This document shows, one piece after another, positions 16,443 through 16,507 of a stretch of 16,507 bases of DNA. This DNA is from UBA9547 sp043769845 (lineage in GTDB: Bacteria; Bacteroidota; Bacteroidia; Cytophagales; UBA9547), in assembly GCA_043769845.1 (NCBI GenBank), contig JAYVIX010000148.1:1-16507 (forward strand), written 5' to 3'. Numbering within the stretch: position 1 is the first letter of the stretch; every line of letters starts with the position of its first letter. The notes beneath the pieces are model-generated. The model saw only the letters and a program-made list of their open reading frames with translations, was not told where the DNA came from and did not search any database. Both the position numbers and the translations under genes were made by a program.

Positions 16443-16507
16443 TTGACAAGGTCTGCGACCGTTGTCAAGGTAGTGCCAAACCTTGTCAACGGTCGCAGAC
16501 CTTGACA
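16443..16507. repeat. Nested palindromic repeat (REP/BIME-like), cut by window end
   Basis: Two copies of a 26-base unit face each other. Unit 1 (16443-16468) is itself a hairpin: TTGACAA, GGTC, a TGC loop, GACC, a bulged G, then TTGTCAA. Unit 2 (16483-16507) is its inverted copy and lacks its last base at the window edge. Together 16444-16471 and 16480-16507 pair over 28 positions with two mismatches and an 8-base loop. This is the layout of bacterial interspersed mosaic or REP elements. No mobilising transposase is in the window. Confidence 0.85.

Overview
The window looks like chromosomal DNA from a member of the phylum Bacteroidota, probably a gliding or surface-active relative of Cytophagales or Flavobacteriia. 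The evidence is two proteins with type IX secretion (T9SS) C-terminal sorting domains, one type B (CHU_C / gliding-motility-associated) and one type A (Por_Secre_tail). Supporting points are DUF4403 and DUF4468 proteins, a seven-helix membrane AraC regulator, and promoter-like boxes of the Bacteroidota TAnnTTTG type. Genus is not assignable by eye.

Layout. Positions 2-3451 (+) hold the 3' part of a giant secreted adhesin-like protein with a near-identical internal duplication. It ends at a bidirectional hairpin terminator facing a secreted BNR-repeat T9SS cargo protein (3513-4754, -). Upstream of that cargo gene on the same strand is a 7TM-AraC regulator (4866-5993, -). Divergent from the regulator come a type I methionine aminopeptidase (6148-6912, +), a small exported DUF4468-like protein (7005-7517, +) with a very strong terminator, and a DUF4403 lipoprotein (7632-9038, +). 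The right half is all on the minus strand: recC (13039-16401) and recB (9699-13046) overlap by 8 bases, and a Uma2-family nuclease (9069-9650) follows with its own promoter-like box. No stretch longer than 300 bases lacks a gene. I saw no tRNA, rRNA, CRISPR array, transposase or prophage gene.

How the genes fit together. RecB and RecC would form the core of an exodeoxyribonuclease V for double-strand-break repair; recD is not in the window. The adhesin and the BNR protein are cargo for a T9SS encoded elsewhere. The AraC regulator lies 111 bases upstream of the BNR gene and may control it. The remaining genes look independent.

The most unusual material is not a gene system but repeat DNA. Degenerate heptamer arrays (units AGTNNNN or GTTNNNN when read on one strand) recur at four sites, and one lies in frame inside recC as an apparent insertion of about 53 residues. 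A nested palindromic repeat sits upstream of recC and runs off the window edge. I found no convincing new multi-gene system.
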